From the IMG/VR virus record IMGVR_UViG_3300046683_000439, positions 1 through 34,012 of that record: a DNA stretch of 34,012 nucleotides. The stretch is one strand, 5' to 3'. Below, one piece after another: positions 1 through 7,074 of the stretch. The notes below the pieces were generated by a model, which was given only the letters and a program-made list of their open reading frames with translations, was not told the DNA's origin and made no database searches. The number at the start of each line of letters is the position of its first letter. Positions within the stretch are counted from its first letter, which is position 1. A program made the position numbers and the translations under genes. The stretch is from a virus.

Positions 1-698
1 TTGGAACGCTGCTCCGCGGTACTGACACTTTCCTTGTCTTCCAAGTCGTCCCAAACTTGCCAGTCCGGCCTGCGCCCATTATGGTTCAACCCTCTAATCT
101 GGCCCCCTCTGCCCCTACTCGCGACCACACATCCTGTCATGGTCTCGATTAGGTCTGCATTCCAGGGCCTGCCACTACGATACTCCGGCTGCAGTTTACC
201 GAAGACCGCGTGGATGGACTGATTCGCCTCGAGTTCGCGCTTGATATTCCCTAGCTGCATGGAGGCGTGAGTGTCGGTCTCCGAGATGTAGATAATGAAC
301 TCCTTTTCTACGAATAGGATGGAGAAAAGGACCGCTGCGTTGGTGGTAGTGGTCTTCGAATAAGATCTCGGAATCATTGCCAGGGTATATTGGCCGATTT
401 CGAGGTTTATCTTAACAACCTGCCCGTCGCTGTTGAAGACGAGTTCAAACATGGACCGCTCTTTACTCTCCGGGTCAGAAGGGTCCACTTTGTAGGTAAA
501 GTTGCTGACGATCTTCTCCAGATCACCGTACTTGAGGAGGAAGTCAGTCTTCCGAAGAAGGATCGCCAGCAACCCCCTGTGGAGCCATGCGATCTCCCCA
601 GGGAACCAATGGGAGAGGAACGTATGGCAGAAGAACACCGGGTCAAGATAGGCCCGCTTCGCCACTTCCTCCGCCTCGATTTTAGAAAGAGTGGTCAT
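1..698 (-). CDS. terL: terminase large subunit, N-terminal part (cut by left edge)
   Basis: This ATPase/nuclease would drive DNA packaging at the portal. About 232 residues are visible. The ATPase region carries a degenerate Walker A reading MIPRSYSKTTTT (the phage TerL form with R/S in place of GxGKS), followed by hydrophobic strands and ISETDTHA. A Walker B-like WDDLEDKESV lies near the edge, where the acidic pair would bind Mg-ATP. The N-terminus has the usual TerL lead-in, FLSHWFPGEIAWLH. The frame stays open to base 1, so the nuclease domain lies outside the window. The start ATG (698) overlaps the TGA of the upstream gene as ATGA, which suggests translational coupling. The family assignment is from motif pattern and is fairly secure. 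Confidence 0.85.
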   Translation of the reverse strand, partial: MTTLSKIEAEEVAKRAYLDPVFFCHTFLSHWFPGEIAWLHRGLLAILLRKTDFLLKYGDLEKIVSNFTYKVDPSDPESKERSMFELVFNSDGQVVKINLEIGQYTLAMIPRSYSKTTTTNAAVLFSILFVEKEFIIYISETDTHASMQLGNIKRELEANQSIHAVFGKLQPEYRSGRPWNADLIETMTGCVVASRGRGGQIRGLNHNGRRPDWQVWDDLEDKESVSTAEQRS

Positions 699-919
699 TC
701 AGCCCTTGGTGCTCCATCAGCATGGCGAGTAACTGCGACGTTGACCCACATAGCGTTCGATCTGTGGGCTCGAAGGATGAAAGTCTTATCCGGCCCGTCA
801 GGGAGTTCAACATCGAGCACTTCCGCGTAGATCTTCGCTGCTTCGCGGAGCCTCGTCATCCTCTCCAACTGCCCATCCGTTGGCTTCAGGTATTCGAAGG
901 TTGTTGAGTCGAGTGGCAT
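695..919 (-). CDS. small Acb2/Tad1-hairpin-like protein (possible cyclic-nucleotide sponge)
   Basis: This is a 74-aa protein with a clear ribosome-binding site (AGGAGAAGAAA just before ATG 919). Its stop overlaps the terL start. Residues about 17-66 form two helices with the pattern RLREAAKIYAEVL, LPDGPDKTFILR, AMWVNVAVTRH. That spacing (helix, LPDGPDKT turn, then MWxNxAxxR) is what I recall for the Acb2/Tad1 hairpin family (formerly DUF7681). Known members bind cyclic oligonucleotides and block CBASS or Thoeris signalling. Many relatives in phage genomes are uncharacterised, so binding activity here is inference. Position directly before terL, in a late operon, is unusual for an anti-defence gene, and a housekeeping packaging role is the alternative. 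Confidence 0.6.
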   Translation of the reverse strand: MPLDSTTFEYLKPTDGQLERMTRLREAAKIYAEVLDVELPDGPDKTFILRAHRSNAMWVNVAVTRHADGAPRAE

Positions 920-928
920 TTTCTTCTC

Positions 929-1510
929 CTAGTATGTTGGGTGGCCTCCATGCGAACCAGCGCCGATGTCGCCACCACCTGATCCACCGGCGAAGCTCCC
1001 TCCGTGACCGCCTGGATAACCGCCGCGGCCTCCAGCAATTCCTCCTCCACTCCGGTCGGCAGGTTCTGCCCAAGAGGGCATCCTGTTCCGATTCTGGAGC
1101 CATGAAGTGTATTCGGGGCTCCCCGGCCCAATGGGAGGGAGACCCAATTTGGACCTCAGATTGTTGTGACTATTGAGGTCGAATTGGCCTTGGACATCAA
1201 GGCCAGGGACCCCTCCCCCTCCTGCCACCGGCGGAGTTACTGGTGGCGTCACTGGCCCATACGGGTGAGGGTTGACACCACCAGGATTCAACGGACCAAC
1301 ATCTCCCGTCATGGGAGTGGTGATCCCTGGCTGAGCTGTGTAGCCCGCCTGCCAGGGGAGGCCAAAGGTTGAGCCGGTCCCGTGGAGACCTCCCATTATG
1401 GTCTGGAGATCATTCCGAGGCGGTGGCCGATAGTTGAACTGGCTCGCCGTCGGACCCATCGAAGGGAAGGAAGGGGTATAGGGCTGATAACCCTGCGGTG
1501 GCATTGTCAT
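929..1510 (-). CDS. Pro/Gly-rich low-complexity virion-region protein
   Basis: This 193-aa product was not recognised. It starts MTMPPQGYQPYT. I chose ATG 1510 because AGGAG lies 9 bases upstream; the frame is open farther up, but that stretch overlaps the preceding gene. The first two thirds are rich in Pro, Gly and Thr (VTPPVTPPVAGGGG), and the last 45 residues are almost only Gly with Ser, Ala and His (GGRGGYPGGHGGSFAGG). A short less biased stretch (RSKLGLPPIGPGSPEYTSWL) sits between. Such disordered proteins are common among phage virion and assembly genes, but no function can be read. It ends 9 bases before the Acb2-like gene. Confidence 0.7.
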   Translation of the reverse strand: MTMPPQGYQPYTPSFPSMGPTASQFNYRPPPRNDLQTIMGGLHGTGSTFGLPWQAGYTAQPGITTPMTGDVGPLNPGGVNPHPYGPVTPPVTPPVAGGGGVPGLDVQGQFDLNSHNNLRSKLGLPPIGPGSPEYTSWLQNRNRMPSWAEPADRSGGGIAGGRGGYPGGHGGSFAGGSGGGDIGAGSHGGHPTY

Positions 1511-1529
1511 CTTAGGGTACTCCTGGTGG

Positions 1530-1886
1530 CTACCATGGTGATCTCCCACTGAGAAGTTTGTGCCAGAAGGCAGCGGAGTAGATATTGCCTGAATCACTCG
1601 CGCCAGCGGCAGCGGTAGCAGAATCTGGGTTGAGGTTGTTGTAGAGGGTGTCTTGGACAGGCTCCCCTCGGGGGATAGTGTCGCTGGTGTAGGTCGGCCC
1701 TTGCAAAGCTCTGAGAACATCAGTCATGGCACTATGCCCTGTATCTAGTGGCCCTGAATGAGCACCCTGCCCCGGTATTGACCTTGGGTCGTAGTAAGGA
1801 TACTGTGCTGTAGCATCCTGTGGCTGCCAAGATTGGCCCTTAGCGGTTAGCCATAATCTTGTGAGAAGGTCAGGAGTGTCTACCAT
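1530..1886 (-). CDS. hypothetical late protein
   Basis: This is a 118-aa protein of unknown function starting MVDTPDLLTRLWLTA. Its ATG shares one base with the TAA of the upstream gene (TAATG), which is typical of coupled phage genes. Composition is polar and rich in Ser, Thr, Pro, Tyr and Gly, with no membrane segment or Cys motif. It ends with the short aromatic/basic run FWHKLLSGRSPW. It belongs to a run of five small late genes between the 450-aa gene and the Acb2-like gene, and they probably share one transcript. Confidence 0.65.
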   Translation of the reverse strand: MVDTPDLLTRLWLTAKGQSWQPQDATAQYPYYDPRSIPGQGAHSGPLDTGHSAMTDVLRALQGPTYTSDTIPRGEPVQDTLYNNLNPDSATAAAGASDSGNIYSAAFWHKLLSGRSPW

Positions 1887-2104
1887 TATCGAACTCCCAT
1901 CGGCTGACCCACTCCAGAGATTCGAGTCGGTGGGGTCAGGTTACCTGCTTGGAACGGTGTTGGCCTTCCCATTGAATCGAACTGCCCAGAGAGGCCTCTG
2001 AGAAGAGGCATCAGGGCCGTTGCCGTGGAACCCGTAGGTTTGCCACCCTGCATCAGGCCATGCAGAATAGCTTCCAGTCCAGGCAACGGCCCTGAAGGGT
2101 TCAT
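1886..2104 (-). CDS. hypothetical small late protein
   Basis: This 72-aa protein of unknown function starts MNPSGPLPGLEAILHGLMQGG. Both ends overlap neighbours: its ATG overlaps the upstream TGA (ATGA) and its TAA overlaps the downstream ATG. The N-terminal 35 residues could form amphipathic helices (GLEAILHGLMQGG, TALMPLLRGLSGQF). The rest is Pro/Gly-rich and probably unstructured. The strict overlap at both ends is the main support for it being real. Confidence 0.6.
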   Translation of the reverse strand: MNPSGPLPGLEAILHGLMQGGKPTGSTATALMPLLRGLSGQFDSMGRPTPFQAGNLTPPTRISGVGQPMGVR

Positions 2105-2253
2105 TTCTTCGAGGCCTCATGCTGGCCGCTCTGGGTGGTTCTCACTCCCTGAGTGGCCTCAGCCTTCGGCTTCTCGATCTTGTCGTGCTGCGGAGGATCT
2201 GGCGCGATAGCCGCACCCTCCTTCGGCTTTACCGAGTCTGCGTATTTTCCCAT
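2101..2253 (-). CDS. very small charged late protein (50 aa)
   Basis: The protein starts MGKYADSVKPKEG and ends QHEASKK. GAGGAAG lies immediately before ATG 2253, and the TGA overlaps the next ATG as ATGA. It is very rich in Lys, Glu, Ala, Pro and Gln and surely disordered. No function is recognised. It is supported by its ribosome-binding site and by filling exactly the gap between two other overlapping genes. Confidence 0.55.
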   Translation of the reverse strand: MGKYADSVKPKEGAAIAPDPPQHDKIEKPKAEATQGVRTTQSGQHEASKK

Positions 2254-2258
2254 CTTCC

Positions 2259-2459
2259 TCAAAGCTCCTGTGCAGCTGGGGTTTTACCGAAGGATCTCCG
2301 CTGCCGAGAGATCTTCCGGATACCAGTCCCTTTATCAGCCTGGTTGAACTCCTTCGCCACTTTGAGCGGAATCCTCCCGATCTTGCTCCCCTTCTTTGGC
2401 TTCCACCCGTGGGCGAGGGCGGCCATGGTGCGAGCCTGTTTCGGGGTACTACTGGGCAT
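2259..2459 (-). CDS. small basic phage protein (KQ-AALAHG type)
   Basis: This is a 66-aa basic protein. Its start, MPSSTPKQARTMAALAHGW, and the later KIGRIPLKVAKEFNQADKG resemble a widespread group of short phage proteins with the pattern KQxRxMxAxAHG...IPxKVxxEFxxADKG. They usually sit among structural genes and have no assigned function. The C-terminal 18 residues (IRKISRQRRSFGKT) are strongly basic, so nucleic-acid contact is possible but unproven. The start overlaps the end of the 450-aa gene by 11 bases. Confidence 0.7.
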   Translation of the reverse strand: MPSSTPKQARTMAALAHGWKPKKGSKIGRIPLKVAKEFNQADKGTGIRKISRQRRSFGKTPAAQEL

Positions 2460-3801
2460 CGATTGACCCTTTCTTCAAGTAGCTCTCCATCAATTGGTTG
2501 TAGAAAGGATCTGCTATAGGCTCTTCACCGTAAAGACCTTTTAACAAATTATGCAGATACATAGCATCTTCACTTGGTCCCTGATTGCCCAGGGATCTCT
2601 TTATTACAGAGGGAGTTACCTTTATGCTGAAATCAGATCCCCCTCCATGCTCCCCGCCGTAGAAGCCTCCTGACCTTGCACCTGAGATACGAGTAGCAGT
2701 TATCTCCTTGACCATAGGATAGTCGCGGATTGCAGCCTTACCAAAGGCAGTCCTTACTCCAGTAGTACCCAGCATTCCTTTCTGAGGAGCAAGATCAGTA
2801 GATCCATAAGCTCCCGATACGAATAATTCCTCTGGCGTTCTGGTGTTCCAGGTCGTATCGAAGCGAGCTATAGGATCATTATCCTTATTTAGAATCTGGT
2901 AGGATGAGAATCTAGAAAGGTGCCCCGAGCCATACGGACTATCAAAATGGTTAGTAACTGTACCACCAAGTTCCTGTTGTGGAACTCTCTCGACCATTTC
3001 ACCAGAACGAGGAGAATAATCTTGAGAAGTATGGCCACCACTAATAGGAGGAAGTGGAGCGTTACCTTCATGAGAGGCAGAGTGTTCTTCCTGAATAGAC
3101 TCATACCAACTCCGTACGCTTGGATGAGCCATCTGCCAACCAGCAATGTAGGGAGGATCTGAGCCAGGATTTTCTTGCCAATCCCTCATTCTATTATGGA
3201 GATCCCTCAAACTAGCTACTCTAACATCACGATTAGCTGGTGGAGTCAAATCCTCCTGAGCCGGCTCAAAAGGCCGATGATTTTCCCAAGACTGTAAAGC
3301 CTCATGGTGATCTAGGGTTGGCTGTCCATCAGCACGGACGTAGATGGATCTGCCATCTGGCATCTCCCCCATCCGATACTGCTCAACTCTACTTGGTTCG
3401 TAGGGCTGGGCGTCTTCAAAGGAAAGAGGCTGTGATTTCTCAGGAACTCCTGCCTTAGCTCCACCTAATCCAAGGGCTATCAGACCAGCAGAGATAGTCT
3501 TGTCGGCGTTCCACTTCCCACCACTAGCAAGGGCTGCAGGGTCGGAAGAATCGGAGAGGGGCTGTGGGTCCATCAGCCCCTTAAGACCCTGGAGCCACCC
3601 AACGATGGAGGGGGCTATATCGGTTATGTTCCCCTTGGCATCAGACTTGGTAGCGATTGGGAGCACCGAGCCGTAATTCCAGCCCTCATGTGGGCTTATC
3701 ATGTTGCTGGAATTGTATTTCAGATTCTCAATAGCTTGAGTTAACCAGGGCGGGAAGTCTGGCTGCGGAGAAGGCTGGCCCTGGGGAGTATAACCTACCA
3801 T
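2449..3801 (-). CDS. 450-aa hypothetical protein with possible GNAT-like C-terminal segment; AT-richer than neighbours
   Basis: Function unknown. Residues 1-130 look like a Gly/Pro-rich virion-protein lead. The middle (about 130-260) is polar, with repeated Trp/Tyr and charged runs. Residues about 325-400 read GMLGTTGVRTAFGKAAIRDY then ITATRISGARSGG. This pattern of a Gly turn, a helix and a strand ending in R-x-SGARSG recalls GNAT-like modules seen inside large phage polyvalent proteins; I hold this loosely. Bases from about 2460 to 3450 are visibly richer in A/T and in A/T-ending codons than the genes on both sides, which suggests separate acquisition. It starts 7 bases inside the transglycosylase gene end. 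Confidence 0.7.
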   Translation of the reverse strand: MVGYTPQGQPSPQPDFPPWLTQAIENLKYNSSNMISPHEGWNYGSVLPIATKSDAKGNITDIAPSIVGWLQGLKGLMDPQPLSDSSDPAALASGGKWNADKTISAGLIALGLGGAKAGVPEKSQPLSFEDAQPYEPSRVEQYRMGEMPDGRSIYVRADGQPTLDHHEALQSWENHRPFEPAQEDLTPPANRDVRVASLRDLHNRMRDWQENPGSDPPYIAGWQMAHPSVRSWYESIQEEHSASHEGNAPLPPISGGHTSQDYSPRSGEMVERVPQQELGGTVTNHFDSPYGSGHLSRFSSYQILNKDNDPIARFDTTWNTRTPEELFVSGAYGSTDLAPQKGMLGTTGVRTAFGKAAIRDYPMVKEITATRISGARSGGFYGGEHGGGSDFSIKVTPSVIKRSLGNQGPSEDAMYLHNLLKGLYGEEPIADPFYNQLMESYLKKGSIDAQ

Positions 3802-4430
3802 CCACCCAACCCTCCCAATAACAACTGGAGGGAGGATAGCAGGAGTGCTTGGGACCTTTTGTTATCAGGGTTCTCCCCCTCTGCTGGTGGAGGGGGAGTA
3901 GGATCGGGAAGTGGTCCCAACTCACGCTGCATTAAGAGGGGGATTGGAGTCGGCCTCTCCACCGTCTGGGCCAAGGCGGTATCTTCGAAAGGCTTCCCAT
4001 GGTAAGAGGAGACATAATCAGAGCCCTGCCTACTCTGGCCAAGGCCGGTCTTCATATATTGCTGAACCCCTCCAGGGAAGGGTTTTTTCATCTTCAGATA
4101 GGATTGGACATTCCCTGGACCGAAGTTGTAGGCAGCATAGGCGAGGCCAGGATCTCCAAAGGTGTCGAACATCTGCTTCCAATACTTAGCCGCCCCTTGC
4201 ATTGCACTCTTATCATCGGAGAGATTAACTCCGAGGTCCTTCGCCGTGGTGGGAAGGATCTGGAATTGGGTCTGCGCCCCAGCGGAAGAGGTCACGCCAG
4301 GGGCGGTATTCTCCGCCGAGACGATTCCCTTCAACGTTCCACGAGGTATTCCAAGAGCGTCCTCTGTTTGGGCATAATACGGCTCGAGAGGATCGCCCCC
4401 AGTAGAAAACCAGTAGCTATTGCCTGCCAC
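3795..4430 (-). CDS. lytic transglycosylase (SLT/goose-lysozyme-like fold)
   Basis: This enzyme would cleave peptidoglycan glycan strands, either as a virion-borne cell-entry enzyme or as the endolysin. The SLT pattern is clear over residues 25-115: KGIVSAENT with the likely catalytic Glu at residue 40, then SSAGAQTQFQILPTTAKDLG (residues 48-67), then AYAAYNFGPGNVQSYL, matching the usual AYNAGPG block. The C-terminal 90 residues are Pro-rich, without a recognisable binding domain, and end in a short Leu-rich helix (LLLSSLQLLLGGLGG). It starts 14 bases inside the preceding disordered protein gene, so the two are coupled. No signal peptide is seen. Confidence 0.88.
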   Translation of the reverse strand: MAGNSYWFSTGGDPLEPYYAQTEDALGIPRGTLKGIVSAENTAPGVTSSAGAQTQFQILPTTAKDLGVNLSDDKSAMQGAAKYWKQMFDTFGDPGLAYAAYNFGPGNVQSYLKMKKPFPGGVQQYMKTGLGQSRQGSDYVSSYHGKPFEDTALAQTVERPTPIPLLMQRELGPLPDPTPPPPAEGENPDNKRSQALLLSSLQLLLGGLGGW

Positions 4431-5253
4431 GACCCAATCCGAGGAGGGCTGCGATCATTCGAGGGTCCATCCCGGCAAGGAACTCCGGGCCAAGGGTGCC
4501 CTGACCTGCGGCGCGGGGGTCGATCGGAGGAGGCGCCACCATTGGGGAGGCAACCGAAGGAGAGACTGGCGAGGCGATCGCAGATGGTTGTGGCCCCGCA
4601 TCTGGCCGGAAAGTCGGAGGCGGCACCCCACCACGAGGCGGACCATAGTCGGGACCTGCCGGTGGGATAGGAGGTCCATTGACCGACGCAGCCGCAGGGG
4701 TAGAGCCGGCCGGAGGTGGAGTGAAGAGAAGCTTCGCAATCTCCTCTGGGCTCAATTGGGGACCAGCTCCTGGGATGCTAGGAGGACCTGCTCCAACAGG
4801 CGGGGGAGTAACAATCCCAGAGGAGGGTGATCCGGTCAAGCCAGACGGAACGGAGAAAAGGCCAGGTCCATGGATAGCAGGCCCAGGTGGATAGGGCTGA
4901 GCCGTTGCGGCGATATCTGCCCCACGAGGGTTGACTGGGATAGGGATGGACCTCGTCCCGGCAGGGGGTCTGTTCGGATGGCGAGGCCCCCGACCTGGCT
5001 GGGAGGATTCGGGTGGTTTTGGCCCTGGTCCACGGGTCCTGGCAGAGGGTTTGCTGGTGGCCTCGTTCCGAACTTCCTGGATAATCCGGGAAACTAGGTC
5101 GAAGCCGGGGGCATTCTCTCCGGAGGTGGGACCTGTACCAAAACGGTTAGGCGGCCCCGCACCAGGACCTGGAGCCCCGGAAAACATTCCAGAAAGAGCG
5201 ATGCGAATCCTGTCGAGGAGGGGTTGAGGGGCGTAGTTTGAGACATCAGTCAT
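4417..5253 (-). CDS. Pro/Gly/Ala-rich disordered protein upstream of the transglycosylase
   Basis: This is a 278-aa protein. I chose ATG 5253 (MTDVSNYAPQPLLDRIRIAL) because AAGAGGAAG precedes it, and because its ATG overlaps the TGA of the 74-aa gene. Residues 1-30 could be helical. From 35 onward it is dominated by Pro, Gly and Ala with few hydrophobics, apart from short islands (LSPEEIAKLLF near 180, and the end, MDPRMIAALLGLGRG). It is probably a flexible virion or scaffold-like component; no family was recognised. Confidence 0.7.
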   Translation of the reverse strand: MTDVSNYAPQPLLDRIRIALSGMFSGAPGPGAGPPNRFGTGPTSGENAPGFDLVSRIIQEVRNEATSKPSARTRGPGPKPPESSQPGRGPRHPNRPPAGTRSIPIPVNPRGADIAATAQPYPPGPAIHGPGLFSVPSGLTGSPSSGIVTPPPVGAGPPSIPGAGPQLSPEEIAKLLFTPPPAGSTPAAASVNGPPIPPAGPDYGPPRGGVPPPTFRPDAGPQPSAIASPVSPSVASPMVAPPPIDPRAAGQGTLGPEFLAGMDPRMIAALLGLGRGRQ

Positions 5254-5474
5254 GGGAACTTCCTCTTGTGGGTTTCGGTTTTGCACTCCCACCCCTTTCG
5301 GGGGAGGAAGATGGGCAGGACTGGACGATGGACACGCTTAGCGGCGCCAAATTTTAACACTCCCCGTATGCAGCCAGGGGTCATGCAGACCCGACGCCTC
5401 GGCCCTGTACTCAGGACGCCGCTTGCGGAGGGCTGCCAACCACCAACGGCTCCAGTGGCGGTGCTTGTCCCCAT
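5250..5474 (-). CDS. hypothetical small basic protein
   Basis: This is a 74-aa product beginning MGTSTATGAVGGW. GGGAGG abuts an ATG at 5483 with no spacing, while the ATG at 5474 is 9 bases downstream of it, so 5474 is preferred. The stop overlaps the next start (ATGA). The protein is basic (RRRVC near residue 27, ending KTETHKRKF) with three Cys, two of them in CMTPGC. No family was recognised. It is supported by gap filling, the coupled stop and GC-rich third positions. Confidence 0.45.
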   Translation of the reverse strand: MGTSTATGAVGGWQPSASGVLSTGPRRRVCMTPGCIRGVLKFGAAKRVHRPVLPIFLPRKGWECKTETHKRKFP

Positions 5475-5503
5475 GGGCGGCATCCTCCCGGACTAACCCG
5501 GAC

Positions 5504-5698
5504 TTACGCTAGCGGTCGGAGCGGGAACCCGGGGATAAGGCCTAACACCCCGAGCAGCACAACCACGAAGACTATGAACAGGATGAGGTAGCCGATGTTC
5601 TTGATTGGAGCGTCGAGAGCCACGTAGTAGTTATAGACGTAGAAGATCGCTGCGAATACCACGAGGACTATCAAGACGTAGATCAGGAGAGTAATCAT
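5504..5698 (-). CDS. small two-segment membrane protein, holin candidate
   Basis: The 64-aa product has two hydrophobic segments: residues 2-26 (LLIYVLIVLVVFAAIFYVYN) and 36-57 (IGYLILFIVFVVVLLGVLGL). They are separated by a short charged loop, and the tail is short (PLRPLA). The ribosome-binding site is strong (GGAGGAAGG before ATG 5698). It overlaps the lipoprotein gene as ATGA. Small two-segment proteins next to a small lipoprotein and a murein enzyme are often holins or antiholins. Phage membrane proteins of this size with unknown role also exist, so lysis function is inferred from context only. Confidence 0.75.
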   Translation of the reverse strand: MITLLIYVLIVLVVFAAIFYVYNYYVALDAPIKNIGYLILFIVFVVVLLGVLGLIPGFPLRPLA

Positions 5699-5853
5699 CG
5701 CCTTCCTCCGCCGTCTCCCCCGTCCCGGTGGGAGGGGATCTCATTGTAGTGCCTCTCAACGTGGATAGTTACGTTGCCTAGGCCTCCGCTATGCCCCGAC
5801 GAACAGGCCGCCAGCAACAAGAGCATGATTGCCAGTGGCCTGGTATGGCGCAT
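5695..5853 (-). CDS. small lipoprotein, possible o-spanin (Rz1-like)
   Basis: This is a 52-aa protein too short for most gene callers. It begins MRHTRPLAIMLLLLAACSSG: a basic N-terminus, a hydrophobic core and a lipobox LAAC with Cys at residue 17. This predicts export and lipidation. The mature part is only about 35 residues, polar and Gly/Arg-rich at the end. Rz1-type outer-membrane spanins are short lipoproteins of this kind, but they are usually Pro-rich and paired with an inner-membrane coiled-coil partner; none is visible nearby. The ATG lies inside the 39-bp dyad at 5840-5878 and has no good ribosome-binding site, so translation may depend on that element. Confidence 0.65.
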   Translation of the reverse strand: MRHTRPLAIMLLLLAACSSGHSGGLGNVTIHVERHYNEIPSHRDGGDGGGRR

Positions 5854-5878
5854 AGCCGTGGGACATCAGCCAGACCAG
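5840..5878 (-). repeat. 39-bp dyad element, copy 1
   Basis: Read on the minus strand, the left arm is CTGGTCTGGC and the right arm GCCATACCAG, around a 19-bp spacer ending CGGCTATGC. It lies between the stop of the 84-aa gene (5880) and the start region of the lipoprotein gene, whose ATG falls within the spacer. Three other copies with the same arm and spacer lengths occur at 9206, 16531 and 28792. No T-run follows, so it is not a standard terminator. Confidence 0.8.
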
Positions 5879-5879
5879 T

Positions 5880-6134
5880 CTACCTCCCGATCGCCCCTGG
5901 GTGGTGCTTCGCCTGGTAGGCCCCGCCCGTTGCCCCGGTTGCGCCGGTATCCCCTCCAGTCGGAGGCGGCGGCATACCCTCCACCACCACCCCTGGATGA
6001 CGAAGGGCAGCGGCAGTCGCTTCCCGGGTCTCCGGCTTGTCGGAGAGCGGCGGGCGGTGATAGGAATCGAGACCGATTCCCGAATCGTCTGTGGTGGGGG
6101 TCGGATCAGGGACAGTCACTTTCACTTCAGCCAT
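5880..6134 (-). CDS. hypothetical Pro/Gly/Thr-rich late protein
   Basis: This 84-aa product starts MAEVKVTVPDPTPTTDDSG. Start 6134 was chosen for the very strong AAAGGAGGAA upstream; an ATG at 6218 lacks one. The N-terminal ten residues could be a strand, the rest is disordered and includes a GATGATGGA repeat. No function was recognised. It overlaps the preceding gene's stop by 8 bases and ends directly before dyad copy 1. Confidence 0.65.
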   Translation of the reverse strand: MAEVKVTVPDPTPTTDDSGIGLDSYHRPPLSDKPETREATAAALRHPGVVVEGMPPPPTGGDTGATGATGGAYQAKHHPGAIGR

Positions 6135-6546
6135 GGGTAGTTCCTCCTTTGGAAGGCTTGGGTTTGGTCTTCGTTCTGTGCTTCGTTTTCCGCCTCGCAT
6201 GAGCAGCGGCTCCGACACTCGGGGACCCCGTCATCTCCCGCAGCCCGGCCAGGGTCGGATCGGCGCCTGGCAGCCCATCGGAAGGCGGCGGCATACCGAT
6301 CCCTCCCGAGAGGCCGAGTTCCGGCGGGACGCCCCCTGGCGGGATGGGGCCTCCCCCGGTCGAGAGGGATTCCCCGCATTGGGGGCAGAAGTTTGGGTGC
6401 TTGATAGCATTGGCAGGGTTGGGGCCGATCGGGGCCGCACCCCCGGAGGAGGCAGCAGAATGGGTGTGGTGGGGCTTGTGGCCGACGGAGGTTGGGATGG
6501 TGGACTTCTCTCCGTAGGCGGAGGATCTTGCGTTCTGGAGGGTCAT
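6127..6546 (-). CDS. Pro-rich protein with one zinc-ribbon-like CxxC
   Basis: This is a 139-aa protein with AAAGGAGCC upstream of ATG 6546. Residues 48-58 read PNFCPQCGESL, the first half of a zinc ribbon; no second CxxC follows, so a metal site would need a partner. The remainder is Gly/Pro-rich, then a strongly basic C-terminus (HARRKTKHRTKTKPKPSKGG) that could bind DNA. Unknown function; it sits between the nuclease gene and the 84-aa gene in the late operon. Confidence 0.65.
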   Translation of the reverse strand: MTLQNARSSAYGEKSTIPTSVGHKPHHTHSAASSGGAAPIGPNPANAIKHPNFCPQCGESLSTGGGPIPPGGVPPELGLSGGIGMPPPSDGLPGADPTLAGLREMTGSPSVGAAAHARRKTKHRTKTKPKPSKGGTTHG

Positions 6547-6570
6547 CGGTGGGGCTCCTTTGGTGGCCCG

Positions 6571-7074
6571 TCAGGGGCGGTCCGGCCAATGCCAGACAAG
6601 GGGTCGGAGGCCCGCCCTTTCGAAGGCCTGGAGGGGAGAATCGAGGAACTCCTCGGTATCTTGGGGCGGTCGCCAGATATTCCGGAAGACCTGGACTCCA
6701 ACCACCGGCCTTTTAAGAACCGCCACAAGGACTGGGACATATAGTGCCAATTGCTGGAGAGCATCATCCGTCTGGGTGAGCTTGACTTCCAAGCAGAGGG
6801 CTGGAAGCCCGATAGCCAGCGGGACCACCAGGATATCTGGCTGGCAGTAGTTGGTTCCTCGTTGGTCGGCGAAGCGGACCCAAGGGCCGTGGTGTACCTT
6901 TCCAGGAGTGCCAGAGTCTCCGAGGAGTCGCCCGACCCGTCTCGCCACTCGCTTCTCATATCGGAGTCCCTCCAGCCGGACGCCCTTGAGACGGGGGATC
7001 TGATGGCTTGGTGGAGGACTCGTAAGCGTCGCGTACAGAATCGGCGGGACTAGCTCTCGGTACGATGTCCTCAT
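6571..7074 (-). CDS. PD-(D/E)XK-type nuclease next to the small terminase gene
   Basis: In the 167-aa form (ATG 7074) a nuclease core is visible: Glu40 in LRYEKRVARR, then HHGPWVRFAD, Asp80 in NYCQPDILVV, and Glu96/Lys98 in CLEVKLTQTDDA, followed by a conserved-looking QLALYVPVL helix and VVGVQVFRN. The E...D...ExK order fits PD-(D/E)XK nucleases such as VRR-NUC or resolvase-like phage enzymes that trim branched DNA before packaging. The start is uncertain: 7074 gives a 119-base overlap with the small terminase gene and has no clear ribosome-binding site, while a GTG near 6946 is the alternative but would lose Glu40. The frame downstream of 6955 is secure. Confidence 0.7.
   Translation of the reverse strand: MRTSYRELVPPILYATLTSPPPSHQIPRLKGVRLEGLRYEKRVARRVGRLLGDSGTPGKVHHGPWVRFADQRGTNYCQPDILVVPLAIGLPALCLEVKLTQTDDALQQLALYVPVLVAVLKRPVVGVQVFRNIWRPPQDTEEFLDSPLQAFERAGLRPLVWHWPDRP

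Noticed and set aside
6543-6959. 138-residue minus-strand frame starting at an ATGA overlap behind the small-terminase gene
   Set aside because: The start context is attractive, but the competing frame carries the E...D...ExK nuclease core, which is far more protein-like.
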